From: Rostratula benghalensis
Taxonomy: Eukaryota; Chordata; Aves; Charadriiformes; Rostratulidae
Reading direction: 5' to 3'
Length of the DNA: 64,000 nucleotides
Assembly (NCBI GenBank): GCA_013399305.1
Contig: VXAI01000276.1
Location: forward strand, 560,338 to 624,337
Shown: positions 49,630 through 61,344 of the stretch, in pieces
How positions within the stretch are numbered: the first letter of the stretch is position 1
Layout: every line of letters begins with the position of its first letter
Program-made: the position numbers and the translations under genes
The notes under the pieces: generated by a model
Seen by the model: only the letters and a program-made list of their open reading frames with translations
Told to the model about the DNA's origin: nothing
Databases searched by the model: none

Positions 49630-49910
49630 AGATATTCAGAACCATATGTATGCATTAATTAAAGGAATGTGGAGGAGGAGGAGGGGATCTGAGAAAATAA
49701 CAAAGCAGCAGTGTATGCGTGCAATGATTTTTCATTCTGTTTCGCTTCAGCTCTGCCCCTGCAACAGAGGATCTAATCAATCTGCCGGCTATTAAGTTTG
49801 TTAATTGATAATGCATACTAATTAGGCTGTGCGCAGTTACTTAAGAGACTTTGCTAAGGTGATTGTAGGCACAAGTCCAAATGGAGTTTAAAGTATTCTG
49901 TGTGAGGTTA
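49630..49910. promoter_or_regulatory. Candidate conserved non-coding element (homeobox-site cluster)
   Basis: Contains TATGCATTAATTAAAGG, GGATCTAATCAATCTGCCGG, TTAAGTTTGTTAATTGATAATG and GCATACTAATTAGGCTGTGC: repeated TAAT/ATTA cores, GATA-like and POU-like words within 280 bases, no coding frame and no repeat signature. A 20-bp palindrome AGCTAGAGC-AA-GCTCTAGCT sits just upstream at 49606-49625. This is one of the two most enhancer-like blocks in the window, but conservation is inferred. Confidence 0.4.
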
Positions 49911-49914
49911 AAAC

Positions 49915-52005
49915 CCATCAACCAGAATAGATGGATTTTATATTATAACAGAAGGCACAACATACCCATAAGTATTTAATGTATTGCACAGTTATCCATT
50001 GTTACGTATCCTAAGTCTACTAAACAATTAAAAATATAAGAATAGCTTCTAAAAAATGTAACTAAATAAGGTATGTGTATGAATTCATAGAGAGAGTAGT
50101 GATGGAGAGAAACTGCAATTTGTTTTTAAAATAAATATTCATATTAATTTTCACACTTATGTCTAGGAACAATGGTATGTATCGCTGCTGCGAGGGAGGA
50201 GCAAGCATAATGAGAAAGCAGTCTAATCTAGCTTTATGAACATTTTGACAATAAGCCACGTAAAAATTACATGCCTTTCTGCCCCCATCCAATAGGGCAA
50301 TAAACCACAGTAACATCAAAAGCATGTCAACTGGCTATTTGTAATATATAGATGAAGTCAGAGCTATTATTTTTATAGTTACTATATTATTACAAACCTA
50401 AGAGTTTCCTTTCCATTTCTAGTGGCTCTATCTGTGGTACAATTTGAGGTGCTCCTGACCTTAAGGAAGTAATTTCTTATATATTAATATTCTTGCTCTT
50501 TTTCCCCCTTTCTTCTTCTTTTCTATGCATCATATAAAATGAAAGTTCTTCGCAATATAAATTTGGAGTTGGCAGGCACTAGTGATGGAGGTAGTGGGCA
50601 TTTAATTAGTGAATGAATTGTGTTCTTATGGTGTGACCATTGGACCTAAAATCCAAGCTGCAGTGCTTTATTTTAACTATATGAAAATGACTGGGTGCCA
50701 CAATTTAGTATGCAGAAAACTATTTTTAAGCACTGAGTAGTAAGAAACCGGAAGGAAAAAAAAAAAAACCAGCTAGAGAGAGGGCTGATTTCATGTCTCA
50801 CAGCTTTGTTAAAGAAAAATCCATGCAACAAGATATCTCATACTGAAAGAAGAATTATTCCAGTTAAGAGTTTTTATTACCTGCACATAGTCAACAGATG
50901 CATTTGGGATGATAGTATGTATGTACCAATAAAAAGGTTTTGGTGCCCACAAAGTAATAAAATAGTAAGGGTGCATCCATCTGTTACAATTAACTGGTTT
51001 GTATATATAAGTTATGTACGTATTATGTTGAGAATTATGAGAAAATTACTCTTTATTTGTTTCATATCAACCAGTGTCTTGATTCTGTGTGTAGAGAGAC
51101 AATAAGGACACTTGTCTAAGTGGCTGAGCAGTGACCCAGAGGGCCATGTGCAAAGTAATGAAAAGATGATGTTCACTAGGTTGCAGGAGAAACCTGATGA
51201 TCCCAGTTTTAAGAAAAAAAGAATAAATCCTGGTAATAGTCTTTGTGACATCAGCAATGCAGCATTCACATACAGCACAACTTGTAACAAACTTTTTTGA
51301 AGTTTCTTCCTCTGAGGGTTCTGTAGGAGCTGTAATACCGCCTATATCTTTCAGTGCTTTGCTTAACAGTCTGTAATGAAAGAATAAATAAGAGGAGATG
51401 AGCTTAAAAGGCAATCAAAGTAACAGGGAACCATTAGCATGAAAAAGGGAATCTCACTAGACTTCCCTACATCTCAAGCAGGGTACAAGAAAGATGATAA
51501 TTTTACAAGAGTTTGATAAGAGTTTGACCTGTGGAAATTCTTACAAAATTGACACTGAGACAACAGAGTCTGGATTTGTCCCTCCTGACACAGACCCTTT
51601 TGTGAAGCACTAGCCATAGGACCACTATCTCCTTGATGGGGAAAAATCCAGAAAGTGTTTCCTACCACCCAAGATCAGAATTGCTCTCCAGAGAATCCTG
51701 TTGCTCCAGGGAGCTCAGGACATTCCTAGCAAGAATGAGGTTCCTAATGCCCCGAAAAGTGTCTGAGGTGAGTGACTACAGGAAGGTGGGATGGATCCAG
51801 ATCAATCATTTTTGCCTGTTTCAAATGAGCAAGATGTTTCAGGGGCAACAGCTTTATCTATCTATCTATAGATATATATGGAGAGAGTATAAATATAAAA
51901 GAAGTTACACCACTGGTCACTGCTTGTATGGTGACCTCTTGTGTCAGCAACAAATATATGTTCTGAGGAAGCCTATCTTACACCAGCAATAAGCTGATCA
52001 CTGGT
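49915..52005. other. No gene recognised
   Basis: AT-rich DNA. The 119-codon frame at 51633-51992 (plus) crosses a donor-like GAG|GTGAGTGAC at about 51769 but has no clear acceptor. Frames at 51012-51414 (minus) show no known domain. Confidence 0.4.
51853..51879. repeat. (TATC)n microsatellite with fold-back
   Basis: TTATCTATCTATCTATAGATATATA: about four TATC units followed by a partly complementary AGATATATA. A short microsatellite. Confidence 0.8.
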
Positions 52006-52009
52006 AATT

Positions 52010-52340
52010 ATAAAAGAAGCTAGATTAATAACTTTATTGATTAGCTCTGAAGGGGAGCTTAGGGCGAGGTACAGTCCGGGCTCTTACATTTTGATGTGTA
52101 GCTGAAGCAGTAAAGAGAGCTCGCTTAGCTGTTGAACAGTCTACTTTAAAGGCTGCCCTCTGAACGGAATAAAAGGACAGAACAGGCTAAATCATACTAT
52201 GCCTGTTCAAGAGACCTGCTTGTTCCAGGAATATTGCACCTGCATTATTGAAGAGGGTTCTGCTGTGACGTTTCTCTTTAGTGCACATCAGTGAGATTTT
52301 AGCCCATAATGTCAACTAAAACGAAGTGAATAGTAGGAAA
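52010..52340. promoter_or_regulatory. Candidate conserved non-coding element
   Basis: Even-composition DNA with ATAACTTTATTGATTAGCTC, GGGCGAGGTACAGTCCGGGC, AGAGCTCGCTTAGCTG, GCTGTGACGTTTCTC (CRE-like TGACGTTT) and CATAATGTCAACTAAAACG. It has no repeat signature, no frame longer than chance, and more CpG than its surroundings. Inference from composition only. Confidence 0.32.
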
Positions 52341-52344
52341 AATG

Positions 52345-53365
52345 TTCCACGAATATTTGCTCGAAGTGGAAAGTGGATTTCAATTAGACCATGTTTGCAA
52401 TGCTTTCACGTTTGCTTTCCAGGAACACTTGAGTGCTCAAGCTTTATTAGTATGAATAACTCATGAAAAAGTGAATGCAAGCTCAAATATTCACCAAAAG
52501 CAGATTTTTAAGAGAAAATTCACTGGAGAAGTGTGTGACTAATTTTGAATAAGAAGTACTTCAGAGAATTTTACAATGTTACTATCTCTTTGTGGATGGT
52601 TTGCAAAAAGAAATAAAGGTAACATCTGCAGAATAATTTTCAGCAAATAAAATGTTCACTCAATTCTAATGTAAAAAACCTCCCAGTGTCACTGTCATTT
52701 CTGTAAGGATAATATTCATTGTTTCTGGTTTCTTATGAGATGAAATTCTTAGCTTGTCACCTAGGGCATGCTTCATAGAGGTTCAAGCACCTAGGGTTCC
52801 CATGGACTTAAATAAAATTTGAGATTGCTTGGTACCCTCAGGACTGGATCCCTAATCACTAATTCTTGCTAGTTTATATTTTCATACTCTAGTTATTATA
52901 GGTTACACTTTTAGAAAATTGTGCCTGCTCTCCCACTTGTGTCATCTTAGAGCTTTTTTTCTTGATGAGCTGGGTGAAATGTACAGCATTTAATTATGTT
53001 TTTCATTGTGCATATTTTTTACATCATGCACTTCCCTACTACATTCTTTAAAATTGGATTTAAGATAAAAAAGACTGCAGGGAATTTGCTGGATTGTAGC
53101 ATCAGAGCTCCGCATGGGTTGGTGTTTTATTTCAGTGGGACTCCTTAGAGTTCAGGGGACTATTTAATATGACAGAGTATCACCTTCTGATTTTAATTAT
53201 AACATAAATGTTACAGCTAAAGATAGAGAACTCAGAAAGTAGAAGAGTTTCACAAAACAGGTAATACTGATTGTAATCCTACCAGGAATCAAACCATATC
53301 TGAAAATTATTTTTCAGAATTACTCCCTTTCCAGCCTGTCAACTGATTCCTTTTACTCTTTCACT
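52345..53365. other. No gene recognised
   Basis: AT-rich DNA; if the exon at 53369-53489 is real, this would be the start of its downstream intron on the minus strand. Nothing else is seen. Confidence 0.45.
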
Positions 53366-53368
53366 TAC

Positions 53369-53489
53369 GTCCTGAGTCCTCCTGTCCTCTTTCACAAGGG
53401 GAGAAGGAATGTAATTGCCATTTCCTGCTGCTGCTTTTGATGTAGACGGTAAGATAAGGGGCTTCCCATCTTCATGTATGCTCCCCTGG
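53369..53489 (-). CDS. Candidate internal coding exon, gene not identified
   Basis: On the minus strand a pyrimidine-rich tract of about 55 bases (TTTTGCTTTTGCTTTTGTC and upstream T/C) ends in TCTCGTTATAG. Then come 121 bases and the donor GAC|GTAAGTGAAAG. Both borders are near consensus. The exon completes one codon and then reads 40 sense codons, ending exactly on a codon boundary; the other two frames contain stops. The peptide begins QGSIHEDGKPLILPS, continues with SKAAAGNGNYIPSP and ends VKEDRRTQD: hydrophilic, Pro/Ser/Lys-rich, probably a disordered or cytoplasmic segment. I do not recognise the protein. No second exon is convincing within the window, which implies long introns, as in many neural and developmental genes. 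A chance exon-like pattern is possible. Confidence 0.45.
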
Positions 53490-53494
53490 CTATA

Positions 53495-54920
53495 ACGAGA
53501 GACAAAAGCAAAAGCAAAATAAAACAAAAATAAAAGAGAGAGAGAAATGCTTTGTCTTTCATTAATAAAATACACAAAGAAAAATTATTAACATTCAGCT
53601 TTGTGCTCCAGTGTGAACTAAATTATGTGGACTTAAAAATGTAAAAATGAAGATGAATGAAACTCTCTCTTGCTTAGTGATCAAATATAAAATAAACATT
53701 TGCCTAAATGATTGCTATTGCTTAATATGTTTTACAAGAAATAAGATACTCTGTTGTACCATTTCTCAGAATATGTAATGCTTTGTTTTTCTTCAGTACT
53801 ATTTTGCTGATTTCTAAAATATTAGAATAGATCTTTTTTGCCTGTTCAACAGCAATTTCTTTACATAAACAAATGCTTCTAAATAATTTAAGAAAAGAGG
53901 TATGAAATTGGTTAAAACACCAACAATTAGTAAGCCTCACAGAAGAAATCTGCAAAATGTGAAAGCAAGAAGGGAAGAGTACAATGCACATAGTAATTAT
54001 TGCAATTCATCAAATCATAGCATATGTACCAGCATTGAAATTATATCACCCAAAGAGCATAGACTTTTTACATAGCCCGAAAAATACTTTACTTGGTTAT
54101 AATGTGATATACCAGTAACTCATTTTATTTCCCATATGAAACATATATGTGTGATCTCTCTAAAGGCTGTGTCCCATTTGCCATTGAATATAGTTCAGGT
54201 AATTCCTAGATAGACTCTTCCAAGAAGAAAATGAGAAAGCAACTGTTCAGATGCCATAATTTAGTATTTTAAAAGGTAGTGGAAGTACTCAAACTCATAT
54301 TTTTTGATAAGATTTGATTAAAATATGTTCAAGTAAGCATTAAGTAATAAATAAACTCCAGTCCTGAGATTTTCTGCATACAGCTGTTGCCCTGTGAAGA
54401 CTCACTGATTGTTCAGACTAACATCTGGAACGAGCCATTCCTTAGGTACTAAGCAAGATCTCCTTTATCAACAGATTACTAGTTTTTGAAAGCAGTGTCC
54501 ACCTAAAACCAAAACAAAATTGACCTCTAATTTACTTTTTCATGCTTGTCATCCTGTTTCTTTAAATGATGTTTGGAAAATGTCTTCTTCCAGTAAATAC
54601 ACCAGTCTTTATCCTGTCAATTTAAACAGGAGTTCATCACTGATGTTAGCTTTATGAACACGGAGTAGAAGAGCTAGAAGCATGCACAGTGATTCTGGGT
54701 AAGGTCACTCAGGTATATGAATTTTTTAATTGGACACATGCCACGCAATATGTTTTATGTGCCGAAGTGTAAGTGTGAGCCTCACAATTCTAGGTCCCAG
54801 ATCAGGTGAATCAGAGAACTTCAATTCCCATGTCTCTCACTTAAACCTGAAGTGAGCTAAAATGGAATTGAAGACTTTGCTGTCTATTTTGCTGTTCATT
54901 AATAGCTCCGGTGTACCTCT
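53495..54920. other. No gene recognised
   Basis: AT-rich DNA upstream (minus strand) of the candidate exon. Nothing is seen beyond short chance ORFs. Confidence 0.45.
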
Positions 54921-54924
54921 GGCT

Positions 54925-55020
54925 GTTATGATTTTGTATGGAAAGTCATTGGCTTCAGAAGGGTTTCTCTTGATTTATACCAGTATAAGTAAAAACTCAT
55001 ATTGGCTCCTTTCTCTCACT
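54925..55020 (+). mobile_element. Possible ancient amniote repeat tail
   Basis: GGGTTTCTCTTGATTTATACC followed by AGTATAAGTAAAAACTC resembles the 'ggagttactcctgatttacaccagtgtaagtgag' phrase of an old CR1/L3-related tail seen in turtle and bird DNA. Short and diverged. Confidence 0.4.
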
Positions 55021-55739
55021 GAAGATGTTGCCCATGAGATGTGTCAGAATAATGACTCAGGAAAATGAAGTCATAGAGTAGACAAGGCTCCCAGAGAACG
55101 AGCGGCCTTGCACACTTCACTGGTCCCCGCATCACTGTGCGCCGATCCTGCCGTGACGAGGATTACCTGGGGAGGTGCCTGACATTCTCCATGCCCACTC
55201 AATCTGTTCTGTGTGGCAATAGGGGTAATAACTGTGTTGTGGACATTTGTCCTCGAAGAGTACATTTCTCATACCAATAGGCTATTGACTTTCAGTAATT
55301 GCAAACTTAGGGAAGATTTTTATTGGTGTGCTGGAGATAAAAGATCTCTTGTCCCAATACCACAGTTTTCCACAATGATTAAACTGCAACTGTGAAAGAG
55401 ACAAATTTGGTCCGCTTTGCTCACCTATCTGAACGGGGTATTGGTATCTGCCTACATAATCAAAGGAACAGCATATAGAGATTTATTTCAGAGTGGGACT
55501 TGTGCCACAAAACTGTAAGGCAGTTTGTTAATGATCATTTGTCAAGTTTTTTGTCATAACTGGATGCTAATAAGGGATATTAAGAATGAGGAAAAAGAAA
55601 GTCTGATTAATAGCCTTACCTTTAAACACAATTATATAAAAAATTATTAAAACTTTATAGAGTCAATAGTTTTGAAAGATGAATTTGACCAGTTATATTA
55701 CTTGTTTAAAGTATAACAAAGACACCTGGAATTATAACG

Positions 55740-55990
55740 TCCTTTGCATAGTGGATGTCATATTACGTTTTTTGGTGATTACGTCAATTTAGTATTTCAC
55801 GTATTATTAATAATTCCTCATTACATAAAATTATTACTAAACTGGCAATTAAGTGAATGTGAAGGATCCATATGCTGAAGTGTTTGTAACATTTCAATTA
55901 TGAACTTCACATCAGATGTCTCCCAGTGTACATCAATAACATTAATGAACAATCTTTTTGCCAAAGCCACCCAAATGACTTCCATTACCT
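55740..55990. promoter_or_regulatory. Possible conserved non-coding element
   Basis: TTTTTTGGTGATTACGTCAATT, TTTCACGTATTATTAATAATTCC, CATAAAATTATTACTAAACTGG and AACATTAATGAACAATC make an AT-rich cluster of homeobox, CRE-like (TTACGTCAA) and SOX-like (AACAAT) words. It could be regulatory, but AT-richness alone produces some of these. Confidence 0.25.
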
Positions 55991-55994
55991 TATT

Positions 55995-58900
55995 ATATTT
56001 TCACAGAGCCTTAACTACATCTTCATAAACGTTTAAATATTAGCTTCCCGAGAAATCAGGTAGTCTACTTTCCTGTTTTATAGCAAAAACAAGTTTCTTC
56101 ATATCCCAACAGTTGTCAACTCTAGCCATAAAAATTTCTGCTAATGGCAAATTCTTCTTTCAACTTGTCTTCATCCAGTTAATTTTATGCTTGATGTTTT
56201 TCTTTGCATTTATAGTTCCTCCTTATTATTTAAACTGGAAAGTCTCCTGAGTCAAGGACACTTTCTCCCTCACCGTTCCTTTTCAAAGACAGGTCTACTC
56301 TCCCAAATTAAACCAAATATTTTTCAGACAGTAACCAGGACAACTTGTGTACTGCAATCATAATAGTACCTTTACTTCTTACTTTCAATTTGTGAGCCAC
56401 ATAGATTATCATCTTCTCTGTAAAAGCATAAATCAAACAATTTCTGAAAGACAAAGAAGATTAAAAGATGCAATAACTGAATAAAAGACAAGCACTATGC
56501 ATACAAAACTCCCTCCTTACTCTGCTGGGAATTTTCCCTACCAAAGCCATCAGGAAAATCCAGCAATGCAAAGCACATTAGTAAGATACGTTAACTTGAG
56601 AAATGCACCTCTCTTTGTCTTTGGCTTCCTGTCTGGGACTTCTGTCATTTGTTCCCCTGCACTTTGAAATCACCAGATTCAAGATTACTGATGTGGCACA
56701 TAATCTTGCCTTCCCGCATTGAGAAAGTTTGACCAGTGGTCATTGCTTACCACTGTTGATTGGACACAGGGTGGCTGCTTCTCTCACTTCCTCCTCTTTC
56801 AAAATGAAGTCATTGCGTATGCCACCCCCATACTACTGCAGTGGGTACAAATATGACATGAACAAACTGTTGGAGGATTTGATTCCCATTAACGAGTGGT
56901 GATGGTTTCCACACACAGAGGCATGAGTCTGTCTTCAGTCCTTATCCAAAAGACTCAACTGATAGAATAGCATGGTCTCGTGATGCTTCTATGACACAAG
57001 CTAGTAGCGAGTGGGGAAACACTAATGTCCAGCAACTGAAGATCCAAACAAGTTGATTTGTCATGCTAGGACAAGGTCTCCAACAAAGGCTCAGTACAGA
57101 AAAAGATCATTCAGCTCACATCTATTTTTTGACTGAAGGGTTTAGGATTTTGCCAGTTCTTCATCACTGTGATATCAAATGGTAGTCTCTGCATTTGCAA
57201 TTTTTACCCTTTCACCTCTCACAGGGATCTATAAAACAGAGGGATTCTGGGGAAGATGGGGGGGAAATCTTCCAGATTATGAGTTTGTTGGGTTGGGAGC
57301 AGGGGGTTTTCCTCCTCCACAGAAGTCTAAATCCTACAGTAACCACCTACTCTGTATTTAATTTTTTTCTTAGTATATGTTGTCATGTTAACGATGAGTT
57401 GAATAATGTGGCTTTGTCAATAACATTTCATAAAAATTCTAGAGCATGAAGTAACTATTGCATTGGTGAAGATTATTCACTTTTAAGAAAACACTTTGAC
57501 TGTGGTTTTCAGAAGTGGATAGAGATTGTAAAGAATTAAAATTTTAGACACCTGTCCTCAGATTTCTAAATCTTCCTGGTTGGTTAGCAAAGAGGACGTG
57601 AATGGACAGTTCTTTTCAGCATAATCTCTTTATAAGACCTCTTCCATTGAGAACATTGGTCTTTTGGACTGATTTCAATTTTAGGTTGGAAAAGTGCACT
57701 TTTGCAGCAGAAGCTATCAACGAGCATTAATATTAGCTCTGTCAAAAATCTTCCAGCATCTCTTTGTCACCCAAATTTTCTGAAGTTTAAAACTGGCAAT
57801 ATGCAATGTTGAGTAATTTTAGAAAGAGAAAAAGAGGCAAATCAAGGTTTTGCTAAAGGAGTTTTGGTATGTGCACATTATCAATCTGTTTTACTGTCCT
57901 TGGTATCCTGTCTCATTCTCCATCTTTCTTTGCCTTTCACTTATGGACTTTTCACACAGCCACTCATTCAAACCTCAATCTACCCTCGAGCTTTGCTCCC
58001 TCTGGTGATCATCCACTGCTTGTCCATGGAAATCCCTTATCTCCATCCTTCATAGAACTCCCTCACATGCTGCAAACAAGTTCTCTGTTGCTTTTTTCCT
58101 TCCTCCAGGAACCTGGACTCTTCCCATTCTTTTCCTTTTGGCTTCAAACTCTCCAACTGCCCTACAACCATGTTTGATGCATTTGTCACTGTTCTTCCTC
58201 ACATTCTCTTTTTCACTCCCTCCAGTACCTCCATATCCTATGCACCATTCGTGGTGTTCAAAGCAAATTCATGCAATGTAATCTGTCTTATCTTATGAAC
58301 TTAGTGTTCCTTATATAGGAATAACAGGAAAAGAAAATGGGCATATTACATATTTTAATGTATCAAACTCTGACTAGTAAGCATCCTCAAAGAAAACAAA
58401 CAAAAAAATGTTTATAAAAAGATTCAGAAATACTGTTTGTGTGGCTGCAGCAGTGGAATCACAAAGGAAATTGTCAAAATGAAAAATGTGAAACAAATTC
58501 TTATACACTGCTGTTGTGTAAAGGATACCATAAAAATATTAGTTAGGATGTTAGGATGATCCAGGCTCAGCTATAATCAGTATTTTATTTTTAGAAATAA
58601 GGTAAAGGTAAGACATCTATTTCTGACACTTAAACAAGAGGTATTTGTTTGCTAGAACAGATCAACATTGCATTTCTGGTGAAAAATGAAAGATAAGGAT
58701 TTGATCGGACAACAAAATTAATCCCACTGAAAGCAGCATGGTTATTTTATGCTGTGTGGGAGATCCCTGGTTGTAAAACTCATTTTATAAACTGCGATTA
58801 TAAACTCATCCTCACAAGGGATGAGCTGTACCAGGAAGTCTCTTCCAACCAAAGGAAGGCAGTGTATCATGGGAGCCCCCAGATGTTATATGCTGTGGCC

Positions 58901-59085
58901 AGAGGGCCCAGCCCTAGGGAACAGGTAGGACATCTGGCAACTGAGCAATAATGAAACACACTGGTGACATGTCCAAACTGATATATTTGGATCATCAGGT
59001 GCGTGGGCTTTTTAAATTAGAATTTAAACTTTGTCATAGAACACATTTCTTGTGATCTTTTAATCTATTAAAAAGCATCTCTATA
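55995..59085. other. No gene recognised
   Basis: AT-rich DNA. The open frames at 57864-58177 (63 and 102 codons) are in T/C-rich sequence, typical of chance ORFs. G-runs occur at 57250-57310. Confidence 0.45.
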
Positions 59086-59090
59086 TTCAC

Positions 59091-59116
59091 ATATATATAT
59101 ATATATATATATATAT
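59091..59116. repeat. (AT)13 microsatellite
   Basis: Thirteen uninterrupted AT dinucleotides. Likely polymorphic in length between individuals. Confidence 0.95.
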
Positions 59117-59449
59117 TACATGTTGGGTTGTTTTGGGGGTTTTTTTAATTAACTAGTCCATTTTTTTTCAGTCTTTTTCTTTTTTATTTTTATTTTGTTC
59201 AAATTCATCAGTAAATTTACTCAAGAAAAGCCATTCTGAGTTTAAAAATTTACCTTCTGTGAAGCTGTGAGCACCAGGAAGGCCTTTGATGATCAGTTAA
59301 ATGAGTCATCATGCATCTTAGAGCTCTTCTCAATTGACTTTGACTTACAGACTGAACCTTTCCAGACTGGAGACCATTCTGTTTGCAACGGAACTCAAAA
59401 TACAAAAATGCAATGCACAATAAAGTAAGTTCTTTGTCACACATACACC

Positions 59450-59463
59450 AAAAAAAAAAAAAA
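59450..59463. repeat. Poly(A) run
   Basis: Fourteen A after CACATACACC. Simple repeat. Confidence 0.9.
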
Positions 59464-59850
59464 GTGTTGAGTAATTTTTCCAGATCTAAAGCACCCTTTA
59501 TCTTCACTAATGATTTTGCCACTACCAAACATGGAAATGTATGGCAAATATCCATGGATTTTCTGACTGTCAATAACTAATATATAGTTGATTGTGTAAG
59601 ACCAAACAGTGATGGAATCCTCCCAGGTCTAACCTTCTTTAAATAAGAAAGCATTCACAGATCATATGAGACTGACATTTTCTTGAGAAGCTGGAAAGTC
59701 ACAGAGCATTTGAATCTGTGAGAGGTTGATGACAGCGTTGTCATCTTGTCTTTTTAGAACATTAAATATTCAAGCATTCTGTGTTTTTCTTAAATTGAAA
59801 TGGAACCAACATTTTTTTTTTGCTATAAAAAATAAAATCATCCTTTGTTT

Positions 59851-59957
59851 TGACAAAGTTTTTCTGATATTTATATAAATCAGTATCTTCTGGATCCCAC
59901 AGAAGTTAATCTATCCTCAAAAATAACTGTGACAAATGTGCCTTTGGCTAGCTAAAA
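59851..59957 (+). repeat. Diverged duplicate, copy A
   Basis: From TGACAAAGTTTTTCTG through CAGTATCTTC and GACAAATGTGCC to GCTAAAAA, this matches copy B at 60532-60640 at roughly three bases in four by eye, with a few small gaps. Flanks on both sides do not match. It is either an old local duplication or two copies of an unnamed interspersed repeat. Confidence 0.7.
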
Positions 59958-60142
59958 ACACAATGTAGTCATCCACTGTTGGTTAAGTTTAGTCAACTGC
60001 ACTTTCATTTGCTCTTTCAGCTTTCTAGAATATAATTTTAATTCTACTTTCAGTTATTTTTCATTTGAGAGCATTCACTATTGATATTTATTCCTTGTAA
60101 TAATGTATCATCTGCACTCCTTGTAATAACATAGCACCAGGA

Positions 60143-60232
60143 AAACAAATACAAAACCCCCAAAACAAAACAAAACAAACAGAAAAAAAAAAAAAAAAAC
60201 AAACAAAAAAAAAAAACAACCCTCAAACAAAA
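60143..60232. repeat. A-rich low-complexity tract
   Basis: Mixture of (CAAAA)n, a run of seventeen A and CAAACAAAAAA units over about 90 bases. Low-complexity DNA. Confidence 0.95.
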
Positions 60233-60244
60233 TCAAAGTAGAAC

Positions 60245-60340
60245 CAAAGCAACACAAGCTGGGACTCCACTGTACAAGGTTCTGTACAAAGGCAGAAGCA
60301 TACAGTCTCCAGGAAGCATGCAGTCTAGACCAAATGTTAA
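60245..60340 (-). mobile_element. Ancient L2/MIR-like or CR1-L3 tail, antisense
   Basis: GGGACTCCACTGTACAAGG, GTTCTGTACAAAGGCAGAAG, CATACAGTCTCC and GCATGCAGTCTAGA follow the reversed tail '...caatggggc/ggcgctgtacaaacacag...gacagtc...agcttacaatcta' of an old amniote family. It is the antisense counterpart of the tail at 17665-17775. Confidence 0.5.
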
Positions 60341-60531
60341 TTCTACCATGGATAACAAAAAAGAGCTGTGTAATGTTGATCAGTATGATGGGAGATCAAG
60401 TCATCCAATTAGCAGTTTGAACATTGTCAAGCTTGTTTGTTGGCATCCCAGCACAGAGAATTGTGCAGTGCAATATGAGGGCAGATGGTGTGTATCCATC
60501 ATCACATGAGAGGTAGCACTGGCTAAAGCTC

Positions 60532-60640
60532 TGACAAAGTCTTGCTGGTATTGGTATGTATCAGTATCTTCCAGCTCCTACAGAAGATAGTCAGCTATCT
60601 TCAAAAACAACCATAACAAATATACCTTTAGCTTGAAAAA
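60532..60640 (+). repeat. Diverged duplicate, copy B
   Basis: TGACAAAGTCTTGCTGG, CAGTATCTTCCAGC, ACAGAAGATAG and CAAATATACCTTTAGC align with copy A at 59851-59957. The spacing between copies is about 681 bases, and the A-rich tract and old repeat tail lie between them. Confidence 0.7.
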
Positions 60641-60644
60641 ATAG

Positions 60645-61070
60645 AACTGATGTTTTGCAGCTTGTCCTTGCTGTGTTTGAGCCAAAGGACTTCCATGAAT
60701 AAAGATGCTGCAGGTGATGTCAGTGGTTGCATGAAGGTACATTGTTGCTCAGTCTCTTGTACTGAGGGCTATATTCCTCCGTACCTAAAGTATGGCTTTA
60801 TGGTCGTGTGTTGCATGGACTCACCGGCTTCTGTCAGACCCCACTTGGAGGTGTAGCATTCTTGGTTGTGGGCTTTGGATATGTGTGTGTTTTATTTGGG
60901 ATGCTTGGCTGTTGGTCTCAAGTGGAGAGAGAGTAAGGTACCTGCACAGGGAAGCTGAATTTATGTGGAAAGGTATTCCTTAGGTGAGCTTTCCTATACA
61001 CCCCTCCAGCATCTCAAAAATTTAGGTAACCTTTGCATGTAGATAATTTAAACTATGTGGACAAATATCA
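60645..61070. other. No gene recognised
   Basis: Short overlapping open frames (60-68 codons) without splice signals. Nothing else seen. Confidence 0.5.
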
Positions 61071-61071
61071 G

Positions 61072-61342
61072 AGTATCACAGAATATCAAGGATTGGAAGG
61101 GACCTTGAAAGATCATCTAGTCCAATCCCCCTGCCAGAGCAGGAACACCTAGATCAGGTCACACAGGAACACGTCCAGGTAGGTTTTGAATGTCTCCAGA
61201 GAAGGAGACTCCACAACCTCTCTGGGCAGCCTGTTCCAGTGTTCCGTCACCCTCACCACGAAGAAGTTTTTTTCTTATATTTAAGTAGAACCTTCTATGT
61301 TCCAGCTTGCATCCATTGCCCCTTGTCCTATCACTGGCCATC
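61072..61342 (-). mobile_element. CR1 LINE, 5'-truncated 3' end, antisense
   Basis: The plus strand starts AGTATCACAGAATATCAAGG, then ATTGGAAGGGACCTTGAAAG, TCATCTAGTCCAATCCCCC, CCACAACCTCTCTGGGCAGCC, TGTTCCAGTGTTCCGTCACC and CCATTGCCCCTTGTCCTATC. This is the standard reverse complement of the end of CR1, running from the 3' end up into the last part of the RT ORF. Moderately diverged. The 61-76 codon frames across it are not genes. Confidence 0.93.
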
Positions 61343-61344
61343 AA

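Noticed and set aside
51633..51992. 119-codon plus-strand ORF with an internal donor-like site
   Set aside because: No acceptor with a pyrimidine tract upstream and no recognisable protein family.
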